The notes under the pieces are model-generated. The model was not told the origin of the DNA and searched no databases. It saw only the letters and a program-made list of their open reading frames with translations. Below, one piece after another: positions 3,652 to 12,195 of a stretch of 13,488 bases of DNA. The stretch's first letter is position 1, and each line of letters starts with the position of its first letter. This DNA is from Allosphingosinicella sp. (GTDB lineage Bacteria; Pseudomonadota; Alphaproteobacteria; Sphingomonadales; Sphingomonadaceae). The stretch lies in the NCBI GenBank assembly GCA_030146745.1, contig JASLBD010000262.1:1-13488 (forward strand). The letters are read 5' to 3'. A program made the translations under genes and the position numbers.

Positions 3652-5580
3652 TCATCCGGCAGACAGTTCGTCCAACGGAATTTCTCTCGGCGCCGCCGCA
3701 ACGATCCTCACGCCTTCGGTGATGGTGACCTGGTCGACCGTGACGTCGATCGTGACCCCCAGCACCTTCGCGATGTCGTCGATGAGGAACGGCACCTCTT
3801 TTCTCTCGTCTTTGGAATCGACGCTCTTGTCGAGGCCGACATAAGTGGCCAGGTCGCGCCCCATGAACGTCCGCTTGGGCTTTTCGCGCCCGAGCAGATT
3901 GTTGATCCGGTCCTGCACGTCCAGCGAGACCCGCAGGGCCACCTGGACGAAACTGATGAACCGGCCCAGCCAGTCCGCCAGCTCGGCGAAGAGCTCGTCT
4001 CCGTCCGGAAGATCGTGGAAGTGGCGGGCGAAGATCGCCCTGAGCTCTTCCATCGTCTTTTCCGGCAGCGGCGGAACGTTTTCGTATTGCTCCTCGAGCG
4101 ACGGTTCGGGGAACTTGCCCGTCAGTCCGAAGCCGCACTTCTGGTACATGTCGTTATAGGCGATCAGGCGGCTCTTCCGGAACGCGTCCGATTTGAGCCA
4201 GCCCACATCCTGGGTGACTTCGTGGATCTTCTGGGCGCGCTCGCGCAGGCGCGTCAGGGTCGGCGAGTCGGACTTGGTCCAGCCGTTGATGATCTCCCTC
4301 AGCTGGGCATGCCCGGCCGTCGAGGTCGGGAAGAGCGAGAAGACGGACCCGAAAGCCTGCAATCCGAGCAAGCCGTAGTCCACAGCCTTGTCGACCTCGT
4401 CGAGAGCCGCCTGCACTTCCGGATGGATTGCCTCAGGCCAGCCGCCCTTGGGATCGGCGCGGTCGAGGACGACCGCAAGGAAATCGTCGACCATCGCCGG
4501 CGGGCCGGCGCAGACGCCCTGCCCGGTATGGAACGAGAAGTTGCGCTCGGCATATTGATGCGCCTCATGCCCGGTCATCGGGGTCGTTCCCGAGCGGGTC
4601 GGCTCGCCGAACGGAACGAACAGCATGTGGTGCATCAGCATCCGCAAGCCGTCGGTCAGCCGGAAGGCCGACGAAAGCGCGGGGTGAAGCTTGCCGTTCT
4701 CGACCCGGTTCTCGACCCGCATCACCTGATAGGTGGGAAGCGCCAGAACGCAGACCGTCATCCGCTCGATGTCGCCGACGGTCCAGCCGCGCTCGTCGAC
4801 CTCGGGGAAGCGCGCCCGGTACGCGTCGCTGACCCGCCGGACGATCACCATCATGTGCCGCCACTGGTCGCGCATGATCCTGAGCGCCGTCACGTTCATC
4901 GGAAGATCGGGCTGGTAGCGGGTCCCCGAATAGGTACAGGTCCGCCACAGGGTGGGGCGATCGAGCCGCATCGCCGGCGGGAAGACGTTGGCCTCGCCGA
5001 CCTGCCGGTTGTCCTGGTCGAGATACATGTGAGCGACCCGGAAGATCGGGATGAAGAGCTCGACATAGCCGGTCTCGAGCGGCTTGCCCGAGATCAGGGT
5101 CATGATCTCTTCGCAATCGTCCCACGTCTTGCCGTAGTCGATCCGCGCCGGCATCAGCAGCGTTTCGCGCTCCTCGTGGCGCAGCGCCGCCGGAACATCG
5201 GCAACCTCGTCCGCATATTGGAGGACGTCGGCTTCGATCAGATCCTCGAGCATCTGCCGCACGCGAGGCCATTCGTAATCGCCCCACTGGAGAGCGTCGC
5301 CGGCCCGGAAGCGCGACTGCTTGCACAGCGTCTCGCCGAAGGAATAGAAAGCGGGATCGTCGAACGCGATTTCTTTGTCGCGATAATAGACCCGCAGCTC
5401 CCGCGGAGTCTCCTCGTCTTCCCAATATTGAGTGAAGGCGCCTTTCGAGAGCGGAAAGATCAGCTCATCGTCCTGATGGAGGGCGCGGACGCTGCCAGTA
5501 TCATCCTCTTCGGATGGTACGCTGCTAAATGCCGTATTTGCGGAACCAGCTGCCGAAGCTTCATTGGAAAGCGTAGACAT
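3652..5580 (-). CDS. Unrecognised 642-aa protein, candidate peptide-modifying or processing factor
   Basis: I do not recognise the family. It is soluble-looking and mostly helical, with no signal peptide or membrane segment. Residues about 35-125 (AFYSFGETLCKQ to WPRVRQMLEDLIEADVLQY) read like a PqqD/RRE-type winged helix, the fold many RiPP enzymes use to bind leader peptides; this is a weak visual resemblance. The middle has a His-rich stretch: HHM at 317-319, HEAH at 338-341 and H351 within GHEAHQYAERNFSFHTGQG, plausible metal or haem ligands but unproven. Six cysteines (86, 156, 215, 277, 357, 482) are scattered with no CxxxCxxC or Cys-pair cluster. I chose the ATG at 5580 because a GGAG lies 12 nt upstream; an in-frame TTG at 5703 would add 41 residues with no better ribosome site. 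Its stop is 33 nt before P1, which ties it to the peptides. It could be a maturase, chaperone or regulator. Confidence 0.8.
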   Translation of the reverse strand: MSTLSNEASAAGSANTAFSSVPSEEDDTGSVRALHQDDELIFPLSKGAFTQYWEDEETPRELRVYYRDKEIAFDDPAFYSFGETLCKQSRFRAGDALQWGDYEWPRVRQMLEDLIEADVLQYADEVADVPAALRHEERETLLMPARIDYGKTWDDCEEIMTLISGKPLETGYVELFIPIFRVAHMYLDQDNRQVGEANVFPPAMRLDRPTLWRTCTYSGTRYQPDLPMNVTALRIMRDQWRHMMVIVRRVSDAYRARFPEVDERGWTVGDIERMTVCVLALPTYQVMRVENRVENGKLHPALSSAFRLTDGLRMLMHHMLFVPFGEPTRSGTTPMTGHEAHQYAERNFSFHTGQGVCAGPPAMVDDFLAVVLDRADPKGGWPEAIHPEVQAALDEVDKAVDYGLLGLQAFGSVFSLFPTSTAGHAQLREIINGWTKSDSPTLTRLRERAQKIHEVTQDVGWLKSDAFRKSRLIAYNDMYQKCGFGLTGKFPEPSLEEQYENVPPLPEKTMEELRAIFARHFHDLPDGDELFAELADWLGRFISFVQVALRVSLDVQDRINNLLGREKPKRTFMGRDLATYVGLDKSVDSKDERKEVPFLIDDIAKVLGVTIDVTVDQVTITEGVRIVAAAPREIPLDELSAG

Positions 5581-5994
5581 ACGTCGACAATACTCCGTCG
5601 AGGCCACGAGCGGGAAAGTCGTTCCCCCGCCGATCCTTTGGGCCGGAAGACTCAGTCGTTGAGTACCTCCGACGTTAGAGACGATAGGCCGGGGACGGAC
5701 CAACTCAAGCGGATTTGGATCGCACTTCGGATGTATCCGTGGAAACGCTAAGTTGCCTTTGAGGGATACCGGTTACCTAGTGAAAAAACACCGGTTTCGG
5801 ATCAATAACGACCGTAGTTATACCGCCGCTTGCCGGCCCCCTCCAATCCGCTTAATTTACACCAAATGGGTAGACATTGAAGCGCGACGTTGCAGTGCTT
5901 TGATTCTGAAATCTCTTCCCATAAGCTGCGCTCCGGGTGCACCTCTCGTTGCGCCGTGGGATCAGGTGTTCAGAGTGGCTCCGGGGAGAGCGAG
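5581..5994. promoter_or_regulatory. Divergent intergenic region between peptide operon and exporter operon
   Basis: This 414-bp stretch separates two opposed starts and is visibly richer in A/T than its surroundings, as expected for a control region. It contains two ACCGGT palindromes 22 bp apart (5768-5773, 5790-5795), a dyad ATAAC-N7-GTTAT (5805-5821), and a run of six A (5783-5788). Open frames of about 60-80 codons cross it, but I see no ribosome site or family resemblance and do not call them. A rightward promoter must lie here for the exporter genes; TTGAAG at 5877 is only a weak -35 candidate without a good -10. Confidence 0.55.
5817..5846 (-). promoter_or_regulatory. Candidate leftward sigma-70-type promoter for the peptide operon
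   Basis: On the minus strand, TTGGAG (5841-5846) and TATAAC (5817-5822) are separated by 18 nt, approximating a -35/-10 pair. The -10 overlaps one arm of the ATAAC-N7-GTTAT dyad, so a dimeric regulator could occlude it. This would leave an untranslated leader of roughly 230 nt before the ATG at 5580. It is a motif match only. Confidence 0.3.
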
Positions 5995-7173
5995 TTGACG
6001 TTTCAGTTTTCCAAGACAACCCAATCCCTGGCGCTCGACTCACCGCGGATCGTCCTGATCTCCCTGGCGCTCGCGGGGATTGCGCTCGTCGCGTGGCTGC
6101 TCTGGTTCGGCTTCGGCAACGTCACCGTCTACGAAGTCTCACGCCAGGCGCGGCTCCAGGTCGGCAGCGCTCCGCGGGAAATCTCGTCCTTGCTGGCCGG
6201 CCGCTTGACCGAGGCGCATATCGTGATCGGGCAGAAGGTTCGTGCCGGGGACGTGCTGGTCGAGCTCGATTCGACCCGGCAGCGGTTGCGTCTCGCCGAA
6301 GCCCAGGCGCGGCTCCCTCTCTACCCGGCGCGGATCGCGTCGCTGCGGAAGGAGATCGCCTATCTCAGCCGGGTGATGGAGAACGAGCGGCGGTCCACGC
6401 AGGCCGCCGTACGGGCCGCCAACGCCCGGCTGCAGGGCGCCGATGCGGCGTCCAGGTTCGCGAACGACAGCGCGGCCCGGATAAGGAACGATGCGGCGAC
6501 CGGAGGGTCCGCCACCGTCGACGCCGTCCGCGCCGCCGCGGATGCCCGCAAGGCCGAATCGGAGCGGGATATTTCGGCCGCTGAACTGGCCAGGCTCGGA
6601 GTCGACGCGAGCGTCACCGCCGATCAGACGCGCGTCCAGATGGAGAGGCTGACCCGCGACCTGCTGGCGACCCAGTCGGAAGCGGCAGCCACGCACGAGT
6701 CGATCCAGCAGCTTCGCCTCGAGGTAGCCAATCATCAGATCCGGGCGCCGGTCTCCGGCGTCGTCGGCGAGATGCGCGCGCTCAGCGCCGGAGCCTATGT
6801 CGCTCCCGGGCAGAAGCTGGCGACGATCATTCCGCAGGGCGACCTCCTGATCGTTGCCGATTTCGATCCGACCACCGCGCTCGGCCGGATCCGGCCGGGA
6901 CAGACGGCCCGCTTCCGGCTCGAAGGATTTCCCTGGGTCCAGTTCGGAACGATCGAGGCCACCGCCATCCGGGTCGCCGGCGAAATCCGCGACCAGTCGC
7001 TGCGCGCCGAATTCCGGATCAGGCGGGACGCGACCCGGGGCCTTGTCCTTCGCCACGGTCTCCCCGGACGGATCGAGGTCAGGGTGGAGACGGTGTCGCC
7101 GGCCAGGCTGCTGCTGCGATCGGCCGGACGGATGACGGAAGGCCCGGAGCCTCGGGCCGGCGCCGCGCGATGA
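5995..7173 (+). CDS. HlyD-family periplasmic adaptor of a type I / peptide exporter
   Basis: I place the start at TTG 5995 because GGGGAG (5983-5988) sits 6 nt upstream; an ATG at 5890 would add 35 residues without a ribosome site. The 392-residue product has a short cytoplasmic tail, one membrane helix (about 17-41, ending in WLLWFGFGNV), a half-lipoyl segment (GRLTEAHIVIGQKVRAGDVL, about 69-88), an Ala/Arg-rich coiled-coil hairpin (about 94-245), a second lipoyl half (IRAPVSGVVGEM and a following PGQKLATIIPQGD), then a beta-barrel domain. This is the adaptor that links inner-membrane ABC exporters to a TolC channel; the N-terminal layout is like the secretion proteins of NHLM-type bacteriocin clusters. 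The stop overlaps the next start as ATGA, indicating translational coupling with the peptidase transporter. Confidence 0.9.
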   Translation: MTFQFSKTTQSLALDSPRIVLISLALAGIALVAWLLWFGFGNVTVYEVSRQARLQVGSAPREISSLLAGRLTEAHIVIGQKVRAGDVLVELDSTRQRLRLAEAQARLPLYPARIASLRKEIAYLSRVMENERRSTQAAVRAANARLQGADAASRFANDSAARIRNDAATGGSATVDAVRAAADARKAESERDISAAELARLGVDASVTADQTRVQMERLTRDLLATQSEAAATHESIQQLRLEVANHQIRAPVSGVVGEMRALSAGAYVAPGQKLATIIPQGDLLIVADFDPTTALGRIRPGQTARFRLEGFPWVQFGTIEATAIRVAGEIRDQSLRAEFRIRRDATRGLVLRHGLPGRIEVRVETVSPARLLLRSAGRMTEGPEPRAGAAR

Positions 7174-9887
7174 GCCAGGTCGAGGACAAGCCGAAGGAGC
7201 GCAGCTTCTTCGCGGTCGAGGTCGTCCAGACGTCGTCGATGGATTGCGGGCCGGCGGCTTTGAAATGCCTGCTCGAAGGCTATCATGTCCCGATCAGCTT
7301 CGGCCGCCTGCGCGAAGCCTGCCAGACCGACGTCGACGGGACCTCCATCGACACGATCGAGGAGATCGCCACGGACCTGGGCCTGGTGGCGGAGCAGGCC
7401 TTGGTGCCGATCGATCACGTCACTCTCGACAGCGCCGGCATGCTTCCGGCGATCGTGGTCGTGAACCGGGGCGCGGCGCTCCACTTCGTGGTGGTATGGC
7501 GCCGCCACGGCCGCTGGCTCCAGGTCATGGATCCCGCCGTCGGCCGCCGCTGGGTCGGCCTTCGCCAGTTCAAGCAGGAGATCCACGCCCACGGGCAAAC
7601 GGTCGAGATCGCCGACTGGCGAAGCTGGGCGGCCACCGGCGACTTTCTGGACCCGCTCCGGGAGCGCCTGCGACTCATCGGCGCGGGGCCGGCGCTCGTC
7701 GAGGAGCTCGTCGCGGAGGCCGTGGCCGATCCGGGCTGGCACCCGCTCGGCGCGCTGGATGCGAGCACGCGGCTCGTTCAGTCGCTCATCGACAACGGCG
7801 GCATTCGCCCCGGCGGCGAAGCGGCGGGCGTGCTTCGCGGCCTGATTCGCGAGGCGTCGGAAGGTCACGCCGCCGGGCGGACGGAGACGCTCATCCCCAA
7901 GATTTTCTGGTCGGTGAGCGAAGACCAGCCGCCGGGCGTCGCCTCGCCCGGGACGCTCAGGGTCGCCGGCGCGGTCGTGCTCGGCGTCTCCGGACTGAGG
8001 TCGAGCGACGCCGGGGCGGCCGAGGAAGGAAGACCGCTCTCGCTCGAGCTTTCGGCGGCGCTTTCCGAAAAGGCGGTGCCGCCGCTCGCGGCCTTGTGGA
8101 AGATGCTGCGCGAGGACGGCCTGCTCGCGCCGCTTGCGCTGATCCTCGCCGGAGCCTTCGCGGTGAGCGCGACGATGATCGAGGCGCTGCTGTTTCGCGG
8201 CCTCTTCGACATATCCGCGCAACTCGCCTTGCCGAGCCAGCGACTGTTCGCCGCGATCGGGTTGCTCATCTTCGCGACGATCCTGCTCGCGATCGAATAT
8301 GCGACCGGGCTCGGCACCTTGCGCTGGGGCCGAAAGCTCGAGGCGCGGCTGCGCATGGCGCTCCTGGCGAAGCTGCCGCGCCTCAACGACCGCTATTTCC
8401 ACAGCCGCCCGATCTCGGACATGGCCGATCGCAATCACAATATTCAGACGGTGCGCGGAGTTCCGGGCCTCGGCCTTCGGCTGATCCAGTCGGTGCTCGA
8501 ACTGGCGATCACGTTCGCGGGAGTGCTCATCCTCGCGCCGGGCAGCTGGCTGCTGGCGTCATTGCTGGCGGTGATAGCGGTCAGCTTCCCGTTCACCACC
8601 CAGCATCTGCTCAACGAGCGAGACCTGCGAGCGCGCAATCACGCGGGAGCGCTCAACAGCTTCTATCTCGACGCCATGCTCGGCCTCGCGCCGGTGCGGG
8701 CCCATCGCGCCGAGCGCAGCGTCCAGGGCCAGCACGAAAGCCTGCTGGTCGAATGGTACAAGTCGCTTCGAGGCCTGATCAACCTCACCCTGGCGACCGA
8801 CACGGTGCAGGCGATTATCACAACCGCCGTGGTCGGCGCGATGCTCCTGATGCATTTCTTCAGCGCCGAGCGAGTCACCGGATCCGATCTGCTGCTCGTC
8901 TACTGGACCCTCAAGCTGCCGGCGCTCGGCGCTCAGATCGCCCGGCTGATCCATCAATATCCGGCCCAGCGGAACGTCCTTTCGCGACTGCTGGAGCCGC
9001 TTTCGGCGCCCGAAGACCTCGAGCTGACCGAAGAGGAGCGGGCCGCGATTGCGACCCGGCAAAAAGGGCCGGCGTCGAAGGGCATCGCGCTCGAGTTCCA
9101 CGACGGAAGCGTTCTCGCCGCGGGCCACACCATCCTCCAGTCGGTCGACCTGTCCATCACTCCGGGCGAGCATGTCGCCATCGTCGGCATGTCGGGCGCG
9201 GGCAAATCGTCCCTGCTGGGCGTGCTGCTGGGCTGGCACCGGCTGGCCACCGGCCATCTCCTCATCGACGGCAAGCGCGCCCAGGGCCGCGACATCGAAG
9301 CGATGCGCCACGAAACCGCGTGGGTCGATCCGGCCATCCAGATCTGGAACCGCTCGCTGCTCGACAACCTGACTTACGCTTCGGACGACGATGCGGCCCT
9401 CGCCGTCGGCGACGTCATCGCCGCCGCACGGCTGCGCGGAGTCACGCAGAAGCTCCCGCAAGGGCTGCAGACCTTCCTGGGCGAGGGCGGCGGACTGTTG
9501 TCCGGCGGCGAAGGCCAGCGCGTCCGGCTGGCGCGCGCCCTGCTCAGCCCGACCACCCGCCTCGCCCTGCTCGACGAACCTTTTCGAGGCATGGACCGGA
9601 CCCAGCGCCGCGCCCTCCTCGCCGAGGCGCGGGAGTGGTGGAGATCGGTCACCTTGCTGTGCGTCACCCACGACGTCGCCGAGACCATGGCCTTCGACCG
9701 GGTCCTGGTCGTGGAGGACGGCCGGATCATCGAGGACGGCGCCCCGCGGAGCCTGATGGCGCGCCAGTCACGCTATCGCGATCTGATCGATGCCGAGGCG
9801 GAGGTCGGCGAGTCTCTCTGGAAAGGCGATTTCTGGAGGCGCCTGTCCCTGGTCGACGGACGATTGAAGGCGAGCGAGAGCCGCTGA
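7170..9887 (+). CDS. C39 peptidase-containing ABC exporter (PCAT), 905 aa
   Basis: Peptidase-containing ABC transporters cleave leader peptides after Gly-Gly-type sites and export the cargo. Residues 1-150 form a C39 domain with all expected residues: Gln20 (oxyanion), Cys26 in S-S-M-D-C-G-P-A-A, His105 in L-H-F-V-V-V, Asp121 in V-M-D-P. Residues about 155-315 are an extra linker, making the protein longer than the usual 700-750; I cannot assign this part a fold. Membrane helices follow (about 318-600). The nucleotide-binding domain has Walker A GMSGAGKS (673-680), signature LSGGE (777-781), Walker B LALLDEP (798-804) and H-loop His834. The Q-loop reads W-V-D-P-A-I-Q, lacking the usual Gln. 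The ATG overlaps the HlyD stop (ATGA) and the stop overlaps the next ATG by one base. It should trim the RCGG peptides after the leader R-A-G. Confidence 0.93.
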   Translation: MSQVEDKPKERSFFAVEVVQTSSMDCGPAALKCLLEGYHVPISFGRLREACQTDVDGTSIDTIEEIATDLGLVAEQALVPIDHVTLDSAGMLPAIVVVNRGAALHFVVVWRRHGRWLQVMDPAVGRRWVGLRQFKQEIHAHGQTVEIADWRSWAATGDFLDPLRERLRLIGAGPALVEELVAEAVADPGWHPLGALDASTRLVQSLIDNGGIRPGGEAAGVLRGLIREASEGHAAGRTETLIPKIFWSVSEDQPPGVASPGTLRVAGAVVLGVSGLRSSDAGAAEEGRPLSLELSAALSEKAVPPLAALWKMLREDGLLAPLALILAGAFAVSATMIEALLFRGLFDISAQLALPSQRLFAAIGLLIFATILLAIEYATGLGTLRWGRKLEARLRMALLAKLPRLNDRYFHSRPISDMADRNHNIQTVRGVPGLGLRLIQSVLELAITFAGVLILAPGSWLLASLLAVIAVSFPFTTQHLLNERDLRARNHAGALNSFYLDAMLGLAPVRAHRAERSVQGQHESLLVEWYKSLRGLINLTLATDTVQAIITTAVVGAMLLMHFFSAERVTGSDLLLVYWTLKLPALGAQIARLIHQYPAQRNVLSRLLEPLSAPEDLELTEEERAAIATRQKGPASKGIALEFHDGSVLAAGHTILQSVDLSITPGEHVAIVGMSGAGKSSLLGVLLGWHRLATGHLLIDGKRAQGRDIEAMRHETAWVDPAIQIWNRSLLDNLTYASDDDAALAVGDVIAAARLRGVTQKLPQGLQTFLGEGGGLLSGGEGQRVRLARALLSPTTRLALLDEPFRGMDRTQRRALLAEAREWWRSVTLLCVTHDVAETMAFDRVLVVEDGRIIEDGAPRSLMARQSRYRDLIDAEAEVGESLWKGDFWRRLSLVDGRLKASESR

Positions 9888-12067
9888 TGGCCGACCTCGG
9901 AATCGAAAAGCTCGCGGCCGAGCCCGATCCCCGGATGATGGAGGCGATGCGCCCGTTCCTCTGGCCGTTCGCCCGGATCGGCGAAGGGATCGAGGAGCTT
10001 TCGCGTCGCGCGGGCCTGCGCCCGAAGAGCTCGTCCGATTCGGTAAGGGTGCCGGCCGCGATCGCCGCCGGCAACACGCGCAACCTGTCTGACTGGTTCG
10101 ATTGGGCGGCCGAGCATCTCGGGATCGAGGCCACTATGATCCAGACTCCGGTGTCCGAGATGCCCGACCTGCTCAGGGCCGGCGTTCCGGCGATTTTCCC
10201 GAATGGAATGTACGAGGCTCCGGGAGTCCTGCTTCTGGTGGGATGGCGGCGCGGCCGGCCGCTGATGCTGGCCCCCGATCTGCGGGTCCGTCCCTGCGAC
10301 CCGGAGCATCTTCGAGGAATGATTTGCTGGCCGCGCGAGGGTCCGCTGATCCCGGAGATCACCCGGCTGGTTCGAGCGACGGGCATCGGCCCCGCGCGCG
10401 AGCGGCAGGTCCGTTCCGCAATGCTTCGCGAGCAGCTCGCCCAGTGGCAGGTCGAGCGCATCTGGGTGCTTCGTCTGCCGCCCTCGGCGAGCTTCTGGAA
10501 GCAGCTGTCGCACATCGGCGCCTTCAGGAAGGTCGCGGCGATGATGGGCATTTTCGCGGCGAGCTACGTCGCGGAGATCGCCGGCTGGGCGCTGATCGGC
10601 TCGGCCGCGCTGGGCGGAAACTTCGACCCCGGCCTGTTCGTGGCCTGGCTTCTGCTCATGGCGACTATGATCCCGCTGGGAACCCTGGGAGGATGGTGGG
10701 CGGCGACCCTGGCGCTGGATGCGGGGCGAATCCTCAAGGCCCGGCTGCTTGCCGGAGCGCTTCGGATGTCGTCGGACAGCATCAAGCGGCAAGGCGTCGG
10801 CCAACTGCTCAGCCGTGTCGTCGAATCGCAGGCGCTCGAGTCGCTGTCGCTCAACGGCGGCATGTCGCTGCTGCGGTCGCTTCTGGCGCTCGGCTTCGCG
10901 GCGTGGATCCTGAGCCAGGGAGTCGCTCCGGCCACCCATCTCCTCCTGCTCGGCGGGTGGACTCTGCTCGCCGTCGTGCTCAGCTGGAATTTCTTCCGCA
11001 AGCTGCGCAGGTGGACGATGACCCGCCTCGACATGACCCACGAGCTGATCGAGGTGATGGTCGGGCATCGAACGCGCCTCGCGCAGGAACCGCCGCAGCG
11101 CAGCAACGGCGGCGAAGACAGCGCGCTTCAGAACTACCTCAATGTTTCCGGCATGATGGACTGGACGGCGGTGACGACCACTCTTGGAGTGTCGTCGGGC
11201 TGGGTCATCGTAGGGCTGATCGGGCTGGTCCCGGCCTTCGTCGGCAATCTGGAAGTGTCCTCGACCGCGATCGCGATCAGCCTGGGGGGGATATTGTTCG
11301 CCCAGCGCGCCTTCTCCGGGATCTCCGAAGGCCTCTCCGCCGCTGGCCGAGCCTGGGTCGCATGGGCGCAAGTGGCGCCGATGTTCCACGCGGCCCGCAA
11401 CAAGACCTCCTCCAAGGCCTACATCACGCTCGAGCAGCTGGAGAACGAGGCGATCCGCATGCCGCTGATCGACGCCCAGGCCCTGTCCTTCGCCTATCCT
11501 TCGAGCAACGAGACCGTCATCGAAGCCACCGACCTCCTCATCGCCCATGGCGACCGGATCTTGCTCGAAGGCTCTTCGGGCGGGGGCAAATCGACGCTGG
11601 CGGGGCTTCTCACGGGGCTCAATACGCCCAAATCGGGCCTGTTGCTGCTCAACGGCCTCGACCGCCACACGCTGGGCGACGATTGGCACCGGCTCGCCAC
11701 CTCGGCGCCGCAGTTTCACGAGAACCACATCCTCTCCGGCTCGGTCGCGTTCAACCTGCTGATGGGAAAGCAATGGCCGCCGCCCGTCGTGGACGTCGCG
11801 GAGGCCCAGACGCTTTGCGAGGAGCTCGGCCTCGGTCCTCTGATCGCCCGAATGCCGGGCGGGCTGAACCAATATGTCGGCGAGACCGGATGGCAGCTTT
11901 CGCACGGCGAGCGCAGCCGCATCTTTCTGGCCCGGGCGCTCCTTCAGGGCGCCCATCTGACCGTGCTCGACGAGAGCTTCGCGGCACTCGACCCCGAGAC
12001 TCTGGCCCTTTGCCTCGATTGCAGCCTCAAGCGCGCGAGAACGCTGATGGTCATTGCTCACCCGTGA
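9887..12067 (+). CDS. Second ABC exporter with degenerate C39-like N-terminal domain, 726 aa
   Basis: The start overlaps the preceding stop (TGATG). Residues about 55-150 follow the C39 layout (LGIEATMI..., then GVPAIF, VLLLVGW and PLMLAPD) but have no Cys at the active-site position and no catalytic His, so it resembles the C39-like domains that bind substrate without cutting. Helices occupy about 212-480. The nucleotide-binding domain has Walker A EGSSGGGKST (561-570), Q-loop Gln609, variant signature LSHGE (671-675), Walker B LTVLDESF with Asp695-Glu696, and His725 as H-loop. The protein ends two residues later (A-H-P-stop), missing the 20-40 residues that usually follow; the bases after the stop do not restore homology in this frame. 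It probably pairs with the peptidase transporter as a heterodimer, similar to NHLM-type systems. Confidence 0.9.
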   Translation: MADLGIEKLAAEPDPRMMEAMRPFLWPFARIGEGIEELSRRAGLRPKSSSDSVRVPAAIAAGNTRNLSDWFDWAAEHLGIEATMIQTPVSEMPDLLRAGVPAIFPNGMYEAPGVLLLVGWRRGRPLMLAPDLRVRPCDPEHLRGMICWPREGPLIPEITRLVRATGIGPARERQVRSAMLREQLAQWQVERIWVLRLPPSASFWKQLSHIGAFRKVAAMMGIFAASYVAEIAGWALIGSAALGGNFDPGLFVAWLLLMATMIPLGTLGGWWAATLALDAGRILKARLLAGALRMSSDSIKRQGVGQLLSRVVESQALESLSLNGGMSLLRSLLALGFAAWILSQGVAPATHLLLLGGWTLLAVVLSWNFFRKLRRWTMTRLDMTHELIEVMVGHRTRLAQEPPQRSNGGEDSALQNYLNVSGMMDWTAVTTTLGVSSGWVIVGLIGLVPAFVGNLEVSSTAIAISLGGILFAQRAFSGISEGLSAAGRAWVAWAQVAPMFHAARNKTSSKAYITLEQLENEAIRMPLIDAQALSFAYPSSNETVIEATDLLIAHGDRILLEGSSGGGKSTLAGLLTGLNTPKSGLLLLNGLDRHTLGDDWHRLATSAPQFHENHILSGSVAFNLLMGKQWPPPVVDVAEAQTLCEELGLGPLIARMPGGLNQYVGETGWQLSHGERSRIFLARALLQGAHLTVLDESFAALDPETLALCLDCSLKRARTLMVIAHP

Positions 12068-12195
12068 GGAAAGACGTCGCTAGAAAAGCTTACCTCCGCA
12101 CAGGGTCCGGCCCGCTCTACCTCCAGATTGGATATGTTATAACTTGACGAAGAAGGCCGTTATCGGCTTGATGTCGCGGTCGAACGGAGAGGGCC

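Noticed and set aside
4015..5751. 578-residue plus-strand frame opposite the 642-aa gene
   Set aside because: Low-complexity composition rich in Arg, Gly and His, no recognised motif and no ribosome site; the minus-strand frame has normal composition and an operon context.
5753..5998. 81-residue plus-strand frame in the divergent region
   Set aside because: No ribosome site, A/T-richer non-coding composition, and it overlaps the HlyD start region without recognisable similarity.
6795..8438. 547-residue minus-strand frame across HlyD and the peptidase transporter
   Set aside because: Antisense of two well-identified, motif-bearing genes in high-GC DNA.
7244..12067. A 1607-residue fused frame
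   Set aside because: The first 881 codons are an out-of-frame shadow of the peptidase transporter (Arg/Pro/Gly-rich, no motifs); the genuine gene starts at 9887 with a TGATG overlap.
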